Source of the DNA: Mugil cephalus
Lineage: Eukaryota > Chordata > Actinopteri > Mugiliformes > Mugilidae
Length of the DNA stretch: 64,000 bases
Assembly (NCBI RefSeq): GCF_022458985.1
Contig: NC_061786.1
Location: 22,507,974-22,571,973 of the forward strand
Direction of reading: 5' to 3'
Positions 10,363-22,883 of the stretch are shown one piece after another; the stretch's first letter is position 1; every line of letters starts with the position of its first letter. The translations under genes were made by a program, and so were the position numbers. The notes below the pieces were generated by a model. That model was given only the letters and a program-made list of their open reading frames with translations. It was not told where the DNA came from and searched no databases.

Positions 10363-13300
10363 CTATAGACACAAAGGCTGAGCTTTAATCGAATGTAAAA
10401 ACAAAGGTTTCTGTTTCTGTTGTGACACGACTGGTTGGAAGAAGCGGTTTGATTAGAGCGTTAATTCCCCGCTGTGGTGATTAAATCTTATTTTATTTAA
10501 GTCGCTGACGTGAAGCTCGTTTAGTTCAGGCGTCCAGTCTGATCTGAACAATAACAGGAGGATATAATTATGTGTTCTATATAATTATTTAATTAACTTT
10601 ATCTTCACAAATCATTTTATGACGAACCTGACGTTTAAAATACAGATTGGAGCTTTTATTTAAAACTTTACAGTTAATATCTTCTATCTTCTTCCTCTTT
10701 TCCTCTTTCCATTCTCCATCTCCTCCTTTTTCTACTCATCTTGTTTCCTCCTCCTCCTTCTTTTCCTTTGGAGCCAGATTGGACCCTCTGTTGGTCCAGT
10801 TTTGGACCATGACCCTCATGTTTGATACCAATGCTAGCTATGAGCTTCATTTCTTTTCTATCTTTTCTTTCTCTCCACACTTAAATGTGATGCAGACAGG
10901 ATGAATGAATGAATGTGTCACTCCACCCTCTCCACAGCGCCTCCTCTCTTTTATTGCCTTTTAAACACATTTTCACAAATAACGCGACCACATCTAGTGT
11001 CTTTAGGAGCGCTCGCTCATTCCAGCCTGATTTACCCATAGACGACTTTTACTTCTTAGTTTTTCCTCCAGCGCAGTAATTACACTCATGTGGTTATAAT
11101 TCATTGTCCAAAAAAAAAAAAAAAAAAGCGTCCCGAGGGTTTTTATTATTTTTATTTTTTATCTTCATGCCAAGATATGATGTAGTCAGTGAGGCGGAGA
11201 CGAGAGACAGAAGACGGCGTGGAGACGCTCGGCGGCACCAGACCCGTCAGATCTGCTTTCTCCATCCTGCGCCGCTCTTAATAAAAGTCAAATGTGGAGG
11301 ATTTTTTTTTTTATTGTCTTTGGTGTAAATCAGACCTCTCCTGCATCAGAGAGCACAGCTTTTGTTTCTGAAAATAGAAAAAGCTTCAGAGTCGGAGCCG
11401 TCAAATAAAAAGAGTCTTGTAAACGTTGGTGGAGGTGGCGTCCGTCCAGCAGCTCCCATCAACTCATCGGCTTCACTGACATAATTACTGTTTTATATGG
11501 ATGCAATGAAAAGGCAGCCTCACATTTTTATTTATTACTTTCCAGCTGTGATAGATGACTCAGGAATTCATCGCCCTGACATCATTTGACATCGTTTCTT
11601 TTCTCCTCTCGGAGACGGAGCAGGTCATGACAGAACGTTCAGCTTTTATCTTTTAGTTTACGATTCTCAACAGTTTCATCCGCAGACTCTGGTTATTTAA
11701 ACTTTTAAAGACGTTCTTTCTTTCTACCGTCTATTTAAGAGCCAGACCATAGCATATTAGCATTAGCATGCTAATGTTGAGCTTTTCGCTGTTAATGGGC
11801 AGAAAAACTTTCTGTCAAACTAAATCGTTTTCGAGACAAACGTTAAGGTGCAGCCGTGATTGATGGCTTTCTTTTCTTTGCAGCTTTTTCCCGTGACTCC
11901 TCCGAGATGATTTTCAGAGAAAATGTATGAACAAGACACAGCAACATGCTAATGCAGGTTCTACACATGCTTATGCTTCATGTTATTCTTGTGAACTCGA
12001 TATTTCAGTAAGACCTTGGGGACTTTTCCTAGAATCTGACACAAGGATTAACGGGACCTGTTGGCTGTACAAGCAAAAAGATGTAAGAGTAAAAACAAAA
12101 CACGATTCTCTGTTGCATTCGACCAGTGCATGTTCTGCATCTGCAAACTTTATTTGTTAATTCACCTGAAATATTCAGGGAACATGGTGTCCGGGGCACA
12201 TAGCATGTCCAAAAATGTCCACACTGTGGGCATGTGCACAGACCACATGGGCCCCAGAGTGTCCTTTGCATGTGCACACAGTGGGATGTAGAACTGGGGC
12301 TCACACCTGCAGGCTCATACAAGATGGCGGAGGCATAGCCCATGTTAGGGGGGGGGGGGTTTCATCGTCTCCATCCTTCCTGACTCCATCTAACTCCCGG
12401 CTCATTCACCAGCAGTGGTCAAAGCGGCGCCTGTGAGGACACCCGGCCGTCACTCAAAGCGGCCACGCCCCTTTAATGCTGCAGAACATTTAATCCTTAG
12501 AAGTTTAAGCAGGTCGCAGCGTGATCTTAAAGAACGAGGAGCCGTCTCATTCTTTAAGATCCTTCATCCCGTCCCGGGATGAAGGTGTGTCCAGAATATT
12601 TGTGTAGGCGGCTGAAGGAAATTTATCCTTCGCTGTCAGGCCGCAGGAGATGAAGCCACCGCCCACGATCGATTAGATAGAATCTGCGGCTGATTTATCG
12701 GACAGGTTTCCACAGATTGTATGAACTTCGGCTCAGACTGAAACTGTTCGCAGTCGCAGGATTCATTTAGAAACCGCTCTGAAGCTTTTGCTTTACCTGC
12801 TGCAGATGAAGATCATGTGACTGAACGCGCCACAGTCGCTCATGTTTGGTTTTGGAAAGAACACACACTCTTTTTTTGTCCTCGTAGTTTAAAATCACAG
12901 GCTGTTCTCCCGGTTGATCTTTGCTGAGTGGAGTGACCTGGTGTGGCACTGCTGCACCTCAGCGAATAGAGCAGAGAGGGAATAAAGGACAAAGAAGACG
13001 TGGAAGGATGGACAGAGGAAGGAACTGATGGAGAGGAGAATCCTGTGCTTTCTAAGTCACCTCACTCATGATTAAAGGAGTCTGTGTAGATCTCTGGAGA
13101 GATGGGAGTCCAGGTACGTGAAGGAGTCCCAGTGGAGGAGCTGAGTCAAAGATAGAGGCAAATCGGGAAAGAATGAAGCTCAGCTCACGTTAGGCAGCGT
13201 TCATCAGTTCTTCAGGATGTGACCCATGATGAGACCTTCACCAGGGCCCAGAGTCAGGACACGTCTCTATATCTTTTCTTTTTTTAACAGAGAATAAAGA

Positions 13301-13980
13301 CGGAGTGAAAGTCAAAAATCTTGATCTGCTGTTTTATTTTATTTTGTGGTCCAGTGAAACCGTAGAAATCTCAGGTTCTCATTCCGGGTTTCCAGCAGAT
13401 CCGTGGAGCCAAAATGGCCGACGATTGTCACCGATGCTGATAAACTACGACTGCAGAGGAAATCCTGCAGAGTTCAGTGTGACTCCAGCACTGAAGCTGT
13501 CTCTGACCTCCGCAGATTATTTCTGACCTCTCTGGCGTTTGCATAAAGACGCCCACGGAGAGTCACGCTCTGCTCGGCTCTGCAGCACCGGACCGGATAA
13601 CAGGCTGATCGCTTCCTAGCTTCCTAGCCTCCTAGCTAACAGCAGCTCGCCCCAGATCCAACACGGAGCCCTCTTATATATGCAAAATGCCATAAATAAA
13701 TAAAAATACAATTATAATAAATAAAAAAGATGTAGCCTCCAGCTAATAACCAAAATTATTGGAATCCAAATGACTGATTTGATTATTATTCTGATCTGTT
13801 GTTTTTATCTTATTTTATTCTGCTTTCTGTCTTATTTTAAAAATTTATTTTATTTTTTTACTTGGGTTGGGACAGTGCACATTGGTGAACACTAATATAG
13901 AAGAATATTGTTGTAATTGTTGCAGAGCAGCTAATTTGCATCAGTAGTAGTAGCCTGTTCATTAATACAATGAACGTCCT
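10363..13980. other. Non-coding stretch, no gene seen
   Basis: AT-rich to balanced sequence with an A homopolymer near 11110-11127 and a G homopolymer near 12348-12359. Open frames are short, overlap on both strands and show no family similarity. Confidence 0.4.
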
Positions 13981-14273
13981 CAAACGAGTACTTGCTAATT
14001 AGCGACGTTGGAGCTCGTTGCTGTTGATAAGATTTTTGCAATTTGTGGATCATATCAAACTAGAAACGTTAATAAGCGTAAATAAATAAGTTTTAACCAT
14101 AGAATTTGATGAGATTTTGTTCATCCACTGTAGAATGAATCCGCTGTTATGTTTTTACCGACTAGTGTATTGACTCTTTCCTGCCACTAGAGGGCAGACT
14201 AAAGTGTCCACTAATGAGGACGACAGGCTTAAATGAAGCAGAATAAGCTGCAATAAAACCTGAAACTTAACGA
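13981..14273 (+). repeat. Dispersed repeat, copy 2 (partner at 5.36-5.66 kb)
   Basis: Same element and orientation as 5355-5655, ending in the shared GAATAAGCTGCAATAAAAC word. See the partner entry for landmarks. Confidence 0.7.
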
Positions 14274-14387
14274 TTCCCCATATGAGGACGCAGGGTCTCC
14301 TCGAGGAGGTTAATAAAGTTTTCTCTTTCTTGCTTCCTGCCTCCACATAAAAAACTATTTTAGCCTGGAATGATCAACAACATGCAT

Positions 14388-14628
14388 CCACATCTCTTCC
14401 CTCCAGAGGGTTTTATATTGTCGAGCTGTGATTACTACGTACTACTGCAGATGATAAAAGAGGAAGGAATCTAAAAAACAAAAAAAGAACATTCTCAAAA
14501 CGCCCGTAAAACTGCAGCCGACACCAGTCGTCGTCCGCGCCGTTGTTTTATTTGCTGCGGGTGGATGTTTGGAGATGCTGGCACAAATCAAAAAGCCCCG
14601 ACCAAACCTCAGACCCTCAGACCCCCAA
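14388..14628 (+). repeat. Duplicated non-coding block, copy 1
   Basis: Aligns in the same orientation with 15858-16062. Shared landmarks are CCACATCTC, a TGTAGATGAT/TGCAGATGAT word, AAACTGCAGCCG, GGGTGGATGTTTGGAG and CCAAACCTCAGACCCTCA. Divergence is substantial, with several indels. Confidence 0.6.
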
Positions 14629-15857
14629 ACTCCAGCGGCCGCCGTCGCTTCTAATATTACTTCTACTACGTCTCCTAAAAACAGCTCTGCAGCAGAGGCT
14701 GGTGTAACAAACCTTTATTGCACCACTTGAAATGATGTATTTGTTGAGCCAGGACAAACGTTGGTCACAGTTTCCCCACGCTGGGTTTGTCCTCTGGCTC
14801 TCAGCGTGGTAGTTGTGTAATGTCATAACGGGCGCTGGAAGAGACCATGACACCAACAAATAACATAGCACGGGACGTTTGTTTTTTCTTTTTTGCTTTT
14901 TGTTTTCCTGGTGTTGTAATCCTACCGCTGTAACTGAAGTGCTTGAATAGAGAATAAGAAGAAGGTTTCGTTTCGAGCTCCTATTGAAAATACGAGGCCT
15001 GACCCCCTGGTTTCCATGCCTCTCCTGCCATGGCAACAAAACATGGAAATGTGAAAACAATGCGAGCGGTTTCGGGCCGGGCCCACCGCCACAATGAGCC
15101 GCACAATTAGCCGTTTCCACCGGGGGGAGGGAGGGATGGAGGGAGGGGCCACTTACTGGATGCGAGAGGGCTGCTAACGCTGCTCCTGCGTGGCGGGCGG
15201 ACGGACGGACGGACGGACGGGGGCCACTTCAGGGACCCTGCTTGACGTCGGCGGTGCAGGATCTGGCGTCGGTTCTGGTGTTTCGGTGCCGGTGGAGTGC
15301 CACTACACCTCCCAGCTGCAAAAGCAATTAGCCTAATGGAGCTCTCAGCCGGCTGCACATCACTGGTGTCACCACTCCACATAATGAACTGTGTTTGTGT
15401 TATTCAGAAAAAAAAAAAAAAAAAAAAAAAGCTGCTGCATCCATTGACCCAGAATCGTAGCATCTATAAAACCTCGTGTCACAGTCTTAATTAGGTATTT
15501 TTATACATTACGGATGCAGATGAAGCCGGTCAGGTCACAGATATATTCTACTAATGCACCAACGGGATGATTGTGGGTTTGCTTTAATTAACGTCCTCCC
15601 CCTCCAATAAATGAACAAATACATTTCTTAATCAAAGAAGCTGCAAAAGCTACATTAGAGGCAATAAAATAAAATCTATAATGCAGATGAAGATGAGATG
15701 AGAAGAAGTGACGCGGTTTCACTGTAAACCTCCAACACAAACTCCAGCTGGACTCAGAATGTGGTGAATTCAGCGCGAGTGGGAGGTCGACTGTGGTTTA
15801 TTAGGAGCCTTTTCGATCTCTGGCCTCATTTTAGCTTTGAGTGATAAATAAAATGCT
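14629..15857. other. Non-coding stretch with simple repeats
   Basis: Includes a (GGAC)n tract at about 15197-15220 within a GC-rich patch and an A homopolymer at about 15409-15430. Overlapping frames of up to 167 codons on the minus strand show no recognisable domain. Confidence 0.4.
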
Positions 15858-16062
15858 TCCACATCTCCAGATTCAACGAACTGTAGATGATCGTAAGGGG
15901 ATAAAACTAAAATAAGAACATGCTCTAAAAACCAATAAAACTGCAGCCGGCTCATGTTGTGCTCCGTCCTGTTACTGTTATGGTTGTTTTATTTCTTGTG
16001 GGTGGATGTTTGGAGCTTGTGTTGGAGATAAACGAAGCTCAAGCCAAACCTCAGACCCTCAA
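15858..16062 (+). repeat. Duplicated non-coding block, copy 2
   Basis: Partner of 14388-14628, about 1.45 kb away in direct orientation. Retains the CTGCAGCCG, GTGGATGTTTGGAG and AACCTCAGACCCTCA landmarks. Confidence 0.6.
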
Positions 16063-18395
16063 AAGCCTTTGTAACACCACTGCTTCTCCTACTGTACGTC
16101 CAGTAAAACCGGTGTCAAGAAGAACGACGGCTCTATTTGTAGTGTTTTCATGTAGTTATTTGAAGCAGGCGACAGCAGATTTGCTCACAAATGGTTTATT
16201 GAAGGTATTTCATCCAAGTCTTCAGTCCTAAAAGGACGTATCAGGGACGTATCTCCACGTACTTTAGGACAAAAGAGTTTATAATCAGAGTAGAAACAGC
16301 AGCTCAGACGGGGAAATAAAAGTCTCCCGTATTAAAAGAACATGAATAAAAGAAAGATGCAGGATATATCAGTTAAATTTAAATCGTAAAACCTGACTTT
16401 GGGACTGAGCTGTGTGTGTGGAGCCTTCGGGGACGTGGTTTTGGTTCATGGCAGAGCTAAAATAAACGCTTTGGCTGAAGCCTGAAACCGATCTGATCCC
16501 ATCATTTTCGCCTGGATCGGCCCCGATACCGACCAGGACGTGACGCCGTGGCCTCTCCTCCGATGCTTTGTGCAGTTTTTATCACACGTTGGTTGTGTTA
16601 GCGCTAATGTGTGGGTATTTGAGGACATGGAGGAAACCCACAGATGTTCCTGTTTAAGCTCCTCCACCTCCTCCTCCCTTAGAGCTGAAGACTTGGATGA
16701 AACGTCTCCAATAAACTTTACACGTCCAGTTGTTGTTGTTTCAGTTTGTTCTGTTTTTCTGAAAACACCCTGAACCTGGGGGACTGAGAACCTTCACAGA
16801 CACACAAAAATAAATCAAACCCATGTTTGTTGACATTTTACAGCATCTCATCATGTCGTTCTGTCTGCAGCCCTCCTAATAAATGAGTCTGAGATCAGTC
16901 AGATTCCTCCCTAATGATGAAAGATGTGACAGTATCACATATTTAAAATGACACATGCTGATTTATTTATTTATTTTCTGAGAAAATCTGAGACTATAAT
17001 CTGGATTATTACACAAAGACCTGGATTCCCTGTGGAGGAGGACACAGGTTCTCCACCTCAAAATACCTGTTTCTAAAACCTTTTATGATTTATTTTATTC
17101 AAGCAAGAGTAGAGTAAAAGAAAAAAGACAGAATCGTGGCGTTAAGAGCAGTTATGTTGATTTTCTACAGGAACTTTTATTGCACTGAAATTTAAATTTA
17201 TTTTGTTCATCTCCACATTTAGAGTCTGATAATGATCTTTTTTCTTTTTGTGTCACAGAAGATCATAGGAATTCAGATGTTCATCTTATTTCAACAGTTT
17301 CATTCATCTTTAGTTGTTTAGAAAGCGTTTGCATTGGATTTAAACCCCAGAACAAAAGCTGCAGCCACCAACAACCACACACTGAATGCAGTGAACATTT
17401 GTTGTTGCACACAGAGAGATTATCAGGAGCATCAGCAGGTGTCGTGAAGGCATCCCGAGGCCTCCCAGAGCGGAGAGATTTACCCGAGATATGTGAGGAC
17501 ATGCTGCTCTCTGGTGTTGCATTCAGGGTAGTGCACAACACATCAGTGACTACTAATCTAGATGATTCCCCTCATTGCTGATCACTAACTACTGCAGATT
17601 CGCCACAGTCTGAAGATGCTTTGAGGGATTTCTTGACTTTCATCCATACATTTATGAGTTAGCAGGTTTTCATGTTCTTCACTGCATCAGTTTTTCAATC
17701 ATTCTGTTCCTCCAGGTTTATTCCATTTGCATGCAACAGCAAAACTAAACCACCAAGCTGTTCCAGCAGGTGAAATTCTGTTATTAGAAATATTTTATTT
17801 ACAAATGAATATTGTGCCTTAGACTCAATGAGACCACGTGTATTTCAGTCATAATTTAGACACTGCGCACTTCAGGGTTTTGACACTAACTAATTTAAGG
17901 ATATTATCATTAATGATATAACAGAAATCTTCAAAAACAATAGTAAAATACTGGATTTAAAAACAGGAATCATTTACTTGCAACTGAAATAAAGTTTTAA
18001 ATATCTGGAAACTACATGATTTTAAAGATGTTTGTTTTGAAATATATCATGAAAAATTAAGTAAATATTTTTTTTACTAGCTAATATCATAATTACGCTG
18101 ATTTGTTCTCAAAATGTTTTTCTGGACAGAATAATTTAACATTCAATAAAAATTCATCAGATAAAAAAAACACTTTCTTAAGATAGAAAATGTGTTATTA
18201 TTTTTGAGGTTGTTGCTATGAATATTATACATTATTATTGTTCCACATATAATATTTAGTTTGTTAAAATATTTTCTAAAAAAAATTAACGCTTTACACT
18301 TAAATTTAAGTTTTTAATACGATATTTGTTCATATTCTCTTTTACGACGGTTTTACGACGGTAATGAAGGCATCACTTCACATAGCGATGTCGGC
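16063..18395. other. Non-coding, increasingly AT-rich stretch before SNAPC1
   Basis: No coding frame is supported. Bases 17.8-18.3 kb are strongly AT-rich with T and A homopolymers. The composition changes abruptly near 18.35 kb, where the SNAPC1 promoter region begins. Confidence 0.4.
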
Positions 18396-18401
18396 TACTG
18401 A

Positions 18402-18409
18402 TGACGTAA
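18402..18409 (+). promoter_or_regulatory. CRE/ATF-like site upstream of SNAPC1
   Basis: TGACGTAA, a good match to the cAMP-response/ATF core, lies about 165 bases upstream of the SNAPC1 start codon in a locally CpG-containing stretch. Position and motif fit a proximal promoter element. Use is inferred, not shown. Confidence 0.3.
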
Positions 18410-18573
18410 CAAATCCTCGACGGTCGTTGTCAATTCGTTTGTTTACGTTGAAGGAGCCAAAAAAAATGAACCGTTTTCTGGTTGTAGCTGTTAAAAGACA
18501 GACGTGTAAAGGTTGAACAAATAAATATGGAATCTCGGAGCTTTTATTAAATATATTTTAACCTCGCAGTCAG

Positions 18574-18846
18574 ATGGATTTCTGCAGGAAACAAGTGAAA
18601 ACGGACTGCGAGGAGCTGCTGAGCCGCTTCCAGAAAACAGACTCGGTCCGCTTCGAGGTTTTCTCCAAAATATGGAGAGAGATGAAGTTCTCAGAGATTT
18701 TCTAGTAAGTTTAAACTAATCCAAACTTTCTGCAATAATGTTTAAGTGTCGCTCTTTAGACTAAATCTTTTTTAACTCGTTTTCTTGACTTGGCGTGATG
18801 GAAACCATGAGTAAAGTTGTGTTTTTTTATTGACGAAATTAGACAA

Positions 18847-18890
<44 letters not shown>

Positions 18891-21800
18891 GTAAATTAAG
18901 CATTTGTTTATTCCAGAGTAAAAAGACAAAATGAAAGATTAAAAGAAACTTTGTTACCCAATTTTTCTTAAGCAGATCACATTTTACAGAACAACTTATA
19001 GACAAAAATACATAAGAATTATGTAAATAAATCCACACAAACACGCAAGAAATATTCAGGGAAACATTTGGAAGCAGCTGCAGCAAGAGAAGAAGGAAAT
19101 AAATTCATTAAATGAAATGGAAGAAAAACAATAATATCATAATTTAATGAATATTACAGGAGAGTTTTTGAAATGTGTGGCATTAAATTGTCAATAAGGA
19201 ACATTGATTTAGACTGAAACTAATGGTCTGTGTGTTGTGTTTATGTTTAATTGTTTAATATTATTATTATTATGGATTAATGTGTTTATTCTATAAGAAA
19301 TCAGCTGTTTGTTTGTACCACTGATCATTTAAAACATTAAAATCAGAGGTTAAAACTATTTCCATATAAATATTATGATGTAAAACAGAGAAATAGTTAT
19401 TGGTTCTTACCTGAATGCAATAAAATGGATTAAACTGAATTCTGAGCTGTTACAAAGACGTTGTTGTGGTAGATTTTCAAAATGAAATGTCAACACTCTC
19501 ATTTATAGAAAAACTGACTTAAAATAAAATCACAGACGTTACATAATCTTCTGTCTGTTTTACTCAGTAATGTTAAAGTCAGTTTTTCCTTGTCGCAGCG
19601 GCACAACGAAGCCGGAGGAGCGGCCGTTCAGCCGTCTGGTTCTGGACGTGGCCTCCAGCTTCTTCCTGCCTCCGTTCAGCTTCCAGATCCGAGTGGGGGG
19701 ACTTTACCTGCTGTACAGTCTGTACCACTGCCAGACCACCTCGCCCTCAGAGCAGGTCCGGACTGCAACACACGTACAACTCCTGGTGTTTGGAGGCTCG
19801 GTCACACTTTAAATAACCTTCGTATTCTTTCCCGGGTGCAGATCCGCCTGGCGCTGAAGGACTGGGAGGACGTGGAGAAGTTTGAGAGAGACGCTGTGGA
19901 CGCTCAGCACTTCGACGTCGTCTACATCCTACGAAAACTGATGTGCTGCAAAGCTTTCCAGTTCACTGCCATGCCTTCTCTGGTGAGCGCCTGAAAGGGA
20001 ACTTCTTATTTTGAACTTTGAGCTCCACAAAATCAAGATCAAACTTTACTTCCACACGTGACTTCAATTAACTGAAAATGGAAAGTGTAAAATATAAATG
20101 TAAAGTATTTAGCTTTGCAGATCTTGATGTTTGCTTCAGAAAAAATTCATGTTTTGAAATAAATCCAAGGAAATTAAAGTTGTAGTTGTCTCGTAGACTC
20201 ACTCAAATTGTCTTGCAGGGTTTCTCTATATTTTTATGCATTCACTTCCGAGGTCCAAGGCCTTTTGCCTATTTTGCCTACAAGCACAATGCTACCACCG
20301 CCGTGCTTCTAAGTGGGGTTGATGTGTTTCTGGTGATAAATCCACCAAACAAATAGTTCCACTCCTTCTCCTCTCCCTCCAGCTCGCCTACAAGAAGAAG
20401 AGGAAAGTGGAGGTGGCAGCGATGCGCGAGGAGTTCATGGAGCGAGCGTCTCGTCCTCAGGAGCTGATCAACGTGGAGCTGCTGGAGGTTTGCACAGACC
20501 CTGTTCTCCTGCTCCTCGACTCCCAAAATACTAGATCATCTACAGACGTGTGCACTCACTGTACACTTCATACAGCAGATAAACTACCTCCAGGCATTCT
20601 GGATTTACAGACCAATGTACCATTTCTGAAAGAAGTAACCACCACATTATCCCGATTTACTGGCTGCAACATTTTCCCTGTCCGTATGCACACTTGGAAG
20701 ACTGGACACATTCAACATAGACTCAAAACAAATACACATCGCCAACAAAACAATGCTACTCAATTGGCAGAACAAGAAAAAGATTAACACCACACAATGT
20801 CTGGATGTATTAATACAGGAGTCAGCTTTACAAACAAATCAACCTGAAGAATGCAGTAATGTATATTCAGCTATTCTGAACTCCATTCTTCTGCTGATAA
20901 ACTGATGTTACATCTCACTACAACAAATACTGCGTTTGTCTTCTTGCAGGAGTTGTCCAACGTTCACGAGCTCTACGAGAAGATGAAAACCACCGTGTGT
21001 GAGACGTCGCCGGCGGCCGATCGCTCCGTCAACCTGATCCGCAAGAACCTCGTCCCTCAGCTCCGCAGCACCGTGATGAACTTCTACACGTGGCAGAAGA
21101 GAAAGGTGAAGTCTTTAATGAACTCAAACAACATTTCTACATGAACTGCAATAATTACAGCTAATTAATGGACACAAATGAACCCATGGCCTCTTCTGCG
21201 TCTCGTTCTGTTTCATCAGGAACCCATCGATGAAGCTGAAGACAGCGGCGAGGGGACGTCCTCTCGGCAGGAGGTGAGTCCGTTACTTCATCAGTGTCCT
21301 CTCAGTCAGAGTGAAGGAGCTTTTTCTCTGAGCTTTTTATTTAGGTTGTAGTGCTGACTTTGTCCAGAGAGCGGCGCTGTTGATCCGCTGTTTTGTGTCC
21401 TCAGAGCTCCCAAAGAGCCGGCCTCCTCGCCTCCATCAAGTCTAAGGCGTACGGACAAGCAGCGGAGGTTTGTGTGCTTTTATATATTTATATAGATCCA
21501 CCCTACGTACAGTCCTAAACATTAGTTAATAAATAATTAAATAATAATTTTTTAATCAACATTTTACTAAATATATAGTATTTAATTTAATTTTAACTAA
21601 TTAAATATTTAATTTACTTCTTTTTAAGTCACCTTGTCACCATCTTTGTTTTTCCTGGAAGAAGATGAGAAATGCTTAACTTTTTTTTAATTCTTCATTA
21701 TTTTGTATTTGAGTCCGTTTCCTATTTAATGCTAAAAACAACACATTGATATATTTGTGTGCGTGTTTGTTTGTCAGATCTCGAAGTCGAGGCGTCATCG

Positions 21801-22239
21801 GCAGGTGGAGGTGGATTTTACCAGTAACGAGGCCGGACCCAACAACGAGCCACGTCTCTCCAGAATAATCAGACCGTCGCTCAAATCCAGAACCAATGAG
21901 AGCGTCTATATCTCAGGTAAAACCTCCAGCCTCCTGCTGCCTTCACGACCAAGCAGCACAGATAAAATATCAGCAGAGGAAAGTTTGACCTGAGTCAGGT
22001 AATGATGAGTTTTGCTTCTTCACACGTGGCTGCGTCTTCCTCAGGCGACCTGCAGAAAGAAGCAACAACGAGCACTCACATCCATCGTCTGGTCACGCTG
22101 GACTCTGACCAGGAAGGTAAACGGCACCGCTCTCTTTTACACTCTTTATTATTTGTTTATCCATTCATTAACATCCATGGTGCAATTTCTTTCTCTCCTT
22201 CCAGAAAAACCAAAAACATACAAAAGATTCAAGTGGTGA
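18574..22239 (+). CDS. snapc1: snRNA-activating protein complex subunit 1 (SNAPc subunit, SNAP43), ten coding exons
   Basis: SNAPC1 is a nuclear subunit of the complex that binds the proximal sequence element of snRNA-type promoters and supports both RNA polymerase II and III transcription; it contacts the SNAPC3 and SNAPC4 subunits. Exons read from splice sites are 18574-18704, 19599-19755, 19842-19982, 20383-20487, 20950-21105, 21220-21273, 21405-21467, 21778-21916, 22045-22116 and 22205-22239. Their lengths sum to 1053 nt, giving 350 aa plus a stop, close to the human length of about 368. All junctions keep frame and have GT..AG. The N-terminal family domain spans about residues 8-190, with TDCEELLSRFQ in exon 1, FQIRVGGLYLLYSLY in exon 2 and ALKDWEDVEKF plus AQHFDVVYILRKL in exon 3. 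SKSRRHRQV in exon 8 is a recognisable C-terminal landmark. The start ATG precedes the conserved TDCE block by nine codons. The exon 2 donor (GTCCGG) is weak. The acidic/basic C-terminus is less certain. Confidence 0.95.
18847..18890 (+). repeat. AAT trinucleotide repeat in SNAPC1 intron 1
   Basis: About 14 uninterrupted ATA/AAT units. On the minus strand it creates an isoleucine-rich frame that is not a gene. Confidence 0.95.
20268..20345. mobile_element. Possible DNA transposon fragment in SNAPC1 intron 3
   Basis: The stretch containing CAATGCTACCACCGCCGTGCTTC and a following GGGTTGATGTGTTTCTGGTGAT resembles a segment frequent in teleost Tc1-like or related DNA transposons. It is short, has no open frame of its own, and ends close to the exon 4 acceptor. 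Assigned from memory of the word pattern only. Confidence 0.3.
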
Positions 22240-22883
22240 TGAGAAGAAAATGCTGGAGGCTGATGCTGCTGTTTTATGGACGTTTGGTTTATGTTTTATT
22301 CCTTTTCAGATTATCATCAGACTCTATGATGGTCTGAAACTAAATGTTGTTTTTTAGATTTTTAACATGTATTATTTTATTTATGGAGCAGAACTTCAGG
22401 TTTCTGTTGAAAAATCTCTGGTAAACTTTGCCTACAACAACAAAACAAAACAAAACATGAATGTAATGTGAACTTTTTCCTCATAAAGCTGATGTACAGC
22501 TTCATTTCTGATACGTTACGACCTCCTCCTGAGCTTCGGCTTTTCTGCTCCTGTTTAAATACCTTTAAATGCCCGACCAGAGAAAAAGGCTGCACGCTTC
22601 TAATATTTTGTTGGATTACTTTGATTACATTCTTCGGGCATTGTGTTCACCCATCTCAAACAGATCGACATCTTTTCCACCACCATGAGATGTGTCTTTC
22701 CACATGGATGTTTAAGAAATGAGCCCATGTAATAATTATCCAGCTGGAGGCTCGTACCTATTTGCTTAATTAAATGCATGGGGCGACTTTTTATTTTGGC
22801 CTGGCAGTGTATTTTATCACGGTTTTATATATGTGTATGTATATATGTATATAAAAAAAAGTTTTTTTACTGCTCTTATGTTG
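22240..22883 (+). other. SNAPC1 3' flank / likely 3' UTR
   Basis: AT-rich sequence following the SNAPC1 stop. An ATTAAA at 22769-22774 is a candidate polyadenylation signal; no AATAAA is closer. A T/A-rich tract lies at 22815-22870. Confidence 0.35.

Noticed and set aside
14617-15382. Overlapping minus-strand frames of 76-167 codons
   Set aside because: GC-rich patch with a GGAC repeat; no domain, no splice-consistent structure.
18772-19086. Ile-rich minus-strand frame
   Set aside because: Lies on the AAT microsatellite in SNAPC1 intron 1.
20407-20787. 126-codon frame starting in SNAPC1 exon 4
   Set aside because: Exon 4 read through its donor at 20488 into intron 4; the SNAPC1 frame continues in exon 5 at 20950.
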